This document shows positions 63,378 to 64,000 of a stretch of DNA of 64,000 nucleotides, piece by piece (within the stretch, counting starts at the first letter, position 1; the number at the start of each line of letters is the position of its first letter). The notes below the pieces were generated by a model. It ran no database searches, was not told where the DNA came from, and was given only the letters and a program-made list of their open reading frames with translations. A program made the position numbers and the translations under genes. The stretch is from Bacteroides sp. Marseille-P3684 (GTDB lineage: Bacteria; Bacteroidota; Bacteroidia; Bacteroidales; Bacteroidaceae): contig NZ_LT985808.1 in assembly GCF_900291465.1 (NCBI RefSeq), positions 601,363 to 665,362 on the forward strand, in the 5' to 3' direction.

Positions 63378-63438
63378 AAATAAATGAATTAAATTATTTA
63401 ATTGTTAGAATTGAGATTTGCTGGTTTCAATCATTCCG

Positions 63439-63446
63439 CAAAGTTA
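63439..63446 (-). promoter_or_regulatory. -7 box of the sdhCAB operon
   Basis: TAACTTTG on the minus strand, about 60 bases before the sdhC ATG. Confidence 0.6.
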
Positions 63447-63565
63447 AGAGAAATAGATGGATAGCACAAAGGATTAAGGAAATATTTCTATAATGTAGCG
63501 ACGGAATGTCAACAGGGATGTCCGGGCAGGGCGGAAGGGGGTAGTAGCAGTGTCGGAGAAACGCA

Positions 63566-63632
63566 AAGGCACGCCCCCACAGTGCGGGCACACGGAAGAG
63601 AACCGTGTGGGAATGCTGTGGCGGCGTGCCTT
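63566..63632 (-). terminator. Long hairpin after the carboxyltransferase gene
   Basis: A 30-base arm at 63566-63595 (starting AAGGCACGCCCCCACAG) pairs with 63603-63632 with about five mismatches around a 7-base loop. It begins 29 bases after the stop, reading on the minus strand. Confidence 0.75.
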
Positions 63633-63660
63633 GACAGGGGGTGACGGAAGTCCGTCTGCC

Positions 63661-64000
63661 TTAGAGCGGCATGTTGCCGTGTTTCTTGGGAGGATTGTGC
63701 AGGCTCTTGTTCTGCGCCATCTCCAGTGCCTGGATGAGTTTCGAGCGGGTCTGTCGCGGAAGGATAATCTCGTCGATGAGACCTTGTTCGGCAGCGCGGT
63801 AGGGGTTGGAGAAGTAGTCCTTGTACTCCTCGATAGCGGCGGCCTTCTCCTCGTCGCTTGCCTTGCGCTTGAGGATGTTCACGGCTCCCTCGGCTCCCAT
63901 CACGGCAATCTCGGCGGTAGGATAAGCCAGGTTGATGTCTCCGCCGATGGTCTTGCTCGACATGACAATGTAGGCACCGCCGTAGGACTTGCGGGTGATG
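63661..64000 (-). CDS. Acyl-CoA carboxyltransferase / methylmalonyl-CoA decarboxylase alpha subunit, C-terminal end
   Basis: The last 112 residues; the gene continues beyond the window. RKSYGGAYIVMSS, TAEIAVMGAEGAVNI and the final KKHGNMPL are characteristic of the carboxyltransferase subunit of propionyl-CoA carboxylase or methylmalonyl-CoA decarboxylase (mmdA). In a succinate- and propionate-forming Bacteroidota it would serve the succinate-propionate route, which fits the nearby sdhCAB. Which of the two activities applies cannot be told from this end. Confidence 0.9.
   Translation of the reverse strand, partial: ITRKSYGGAYIVMSSKTIGGDINLAYPTAEIAVMGAEGAVNILKRKASDEEKAAAIEEYKDYFSNPYRAAEQGLIDEIILPRQTRSKLIQALEMAQNKSLHNPPKKHGNMPL

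Overview
The window is a 64 kb chromosomal piece of a Bacteroidales bacterium (Bacteroidota). The evidence is a SusC/SusD pair, promoters of the Bacteroidota type (TTTG, 19-21 bases, TAnnTTTG), no Shine-Dalgarno sequences, a DUF2723/GT117 protein, DUF4252 next to an ECF sigma pair, the run topA-aroK-speA-argB, and a Bacteroidota-type succinate dehydrogenase/fumarate reductase operon. Most of the window is GC-rich. The genus cannot be fixed from the sequence.

Bases 1-7.7 kb are different: AT-rich, accessory and built by repeated duplication. They hold five paralogues of a small membrane-anchored family (A, cut by the window edge; B; C; D; E), a second pair of related lipoprotein genes, and two unrelated hypotheticals. 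Between them lie reused modules: an almost unchanged promoter (five copies), a terminator (three copies plus one broken), a MITE-like element with palindromic ends (three full copies plus one half), and small fossils of deleted lipoprotein genes. The pieces can be matched well enough to reconstruct several deletions.

From 7.7 to 28.6 kb: a DedA protein, a three-gene polysaccharide-uptake operon (DUF-type lipoprotein, SusC, SusD), a DEAD-box helicase, an ECF sigma factor divergent from a SulP transporter plus acetyltransferase, an operon of acyltransferase-like protein, parE, coaD and a C-terminal protease, then a methyltransferase divergent from a 52-residue YqaE/Pmp3 protein. From 29.5 to 43 kb: a thioredoxin-domain protein, a macro-like protein, tRNA-Met, HAD-ribF-CPBP, a YgjP-like metallopeptidase, sigma/anti-sigma/DUF4252, and topA-aroK-speA-argB. 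From 43.8 to 64 kb: thioesterase-dprA, an alpha/beta hydrolase, a zinc-type ABC substrate-binding protein and ATPase without a permease, GT117-deacetylase-queG, an outer-membrane protein with a TPR protein and a NUDIX hydrolase, sdhCAB, and the 3' end of a biotin-dependent carboxyltransferase gene.

The main unexplained structure is a dispersed intergenic repeat of about 591 bases at 28.7, 43.2 and 53.8 kb. The copies are only about 80-85% identical by eye, yet no net insertion or deletion was found between shared anchors. Each has an imperfect palindrome of TTCGTACGGACG type in the middle and a terminal hairpin. A relative of the middle palindrome stands alone at 16.3 kb. CAATTGACAATTG-type tracts lie beside or near the copies and also form the end of one gene.
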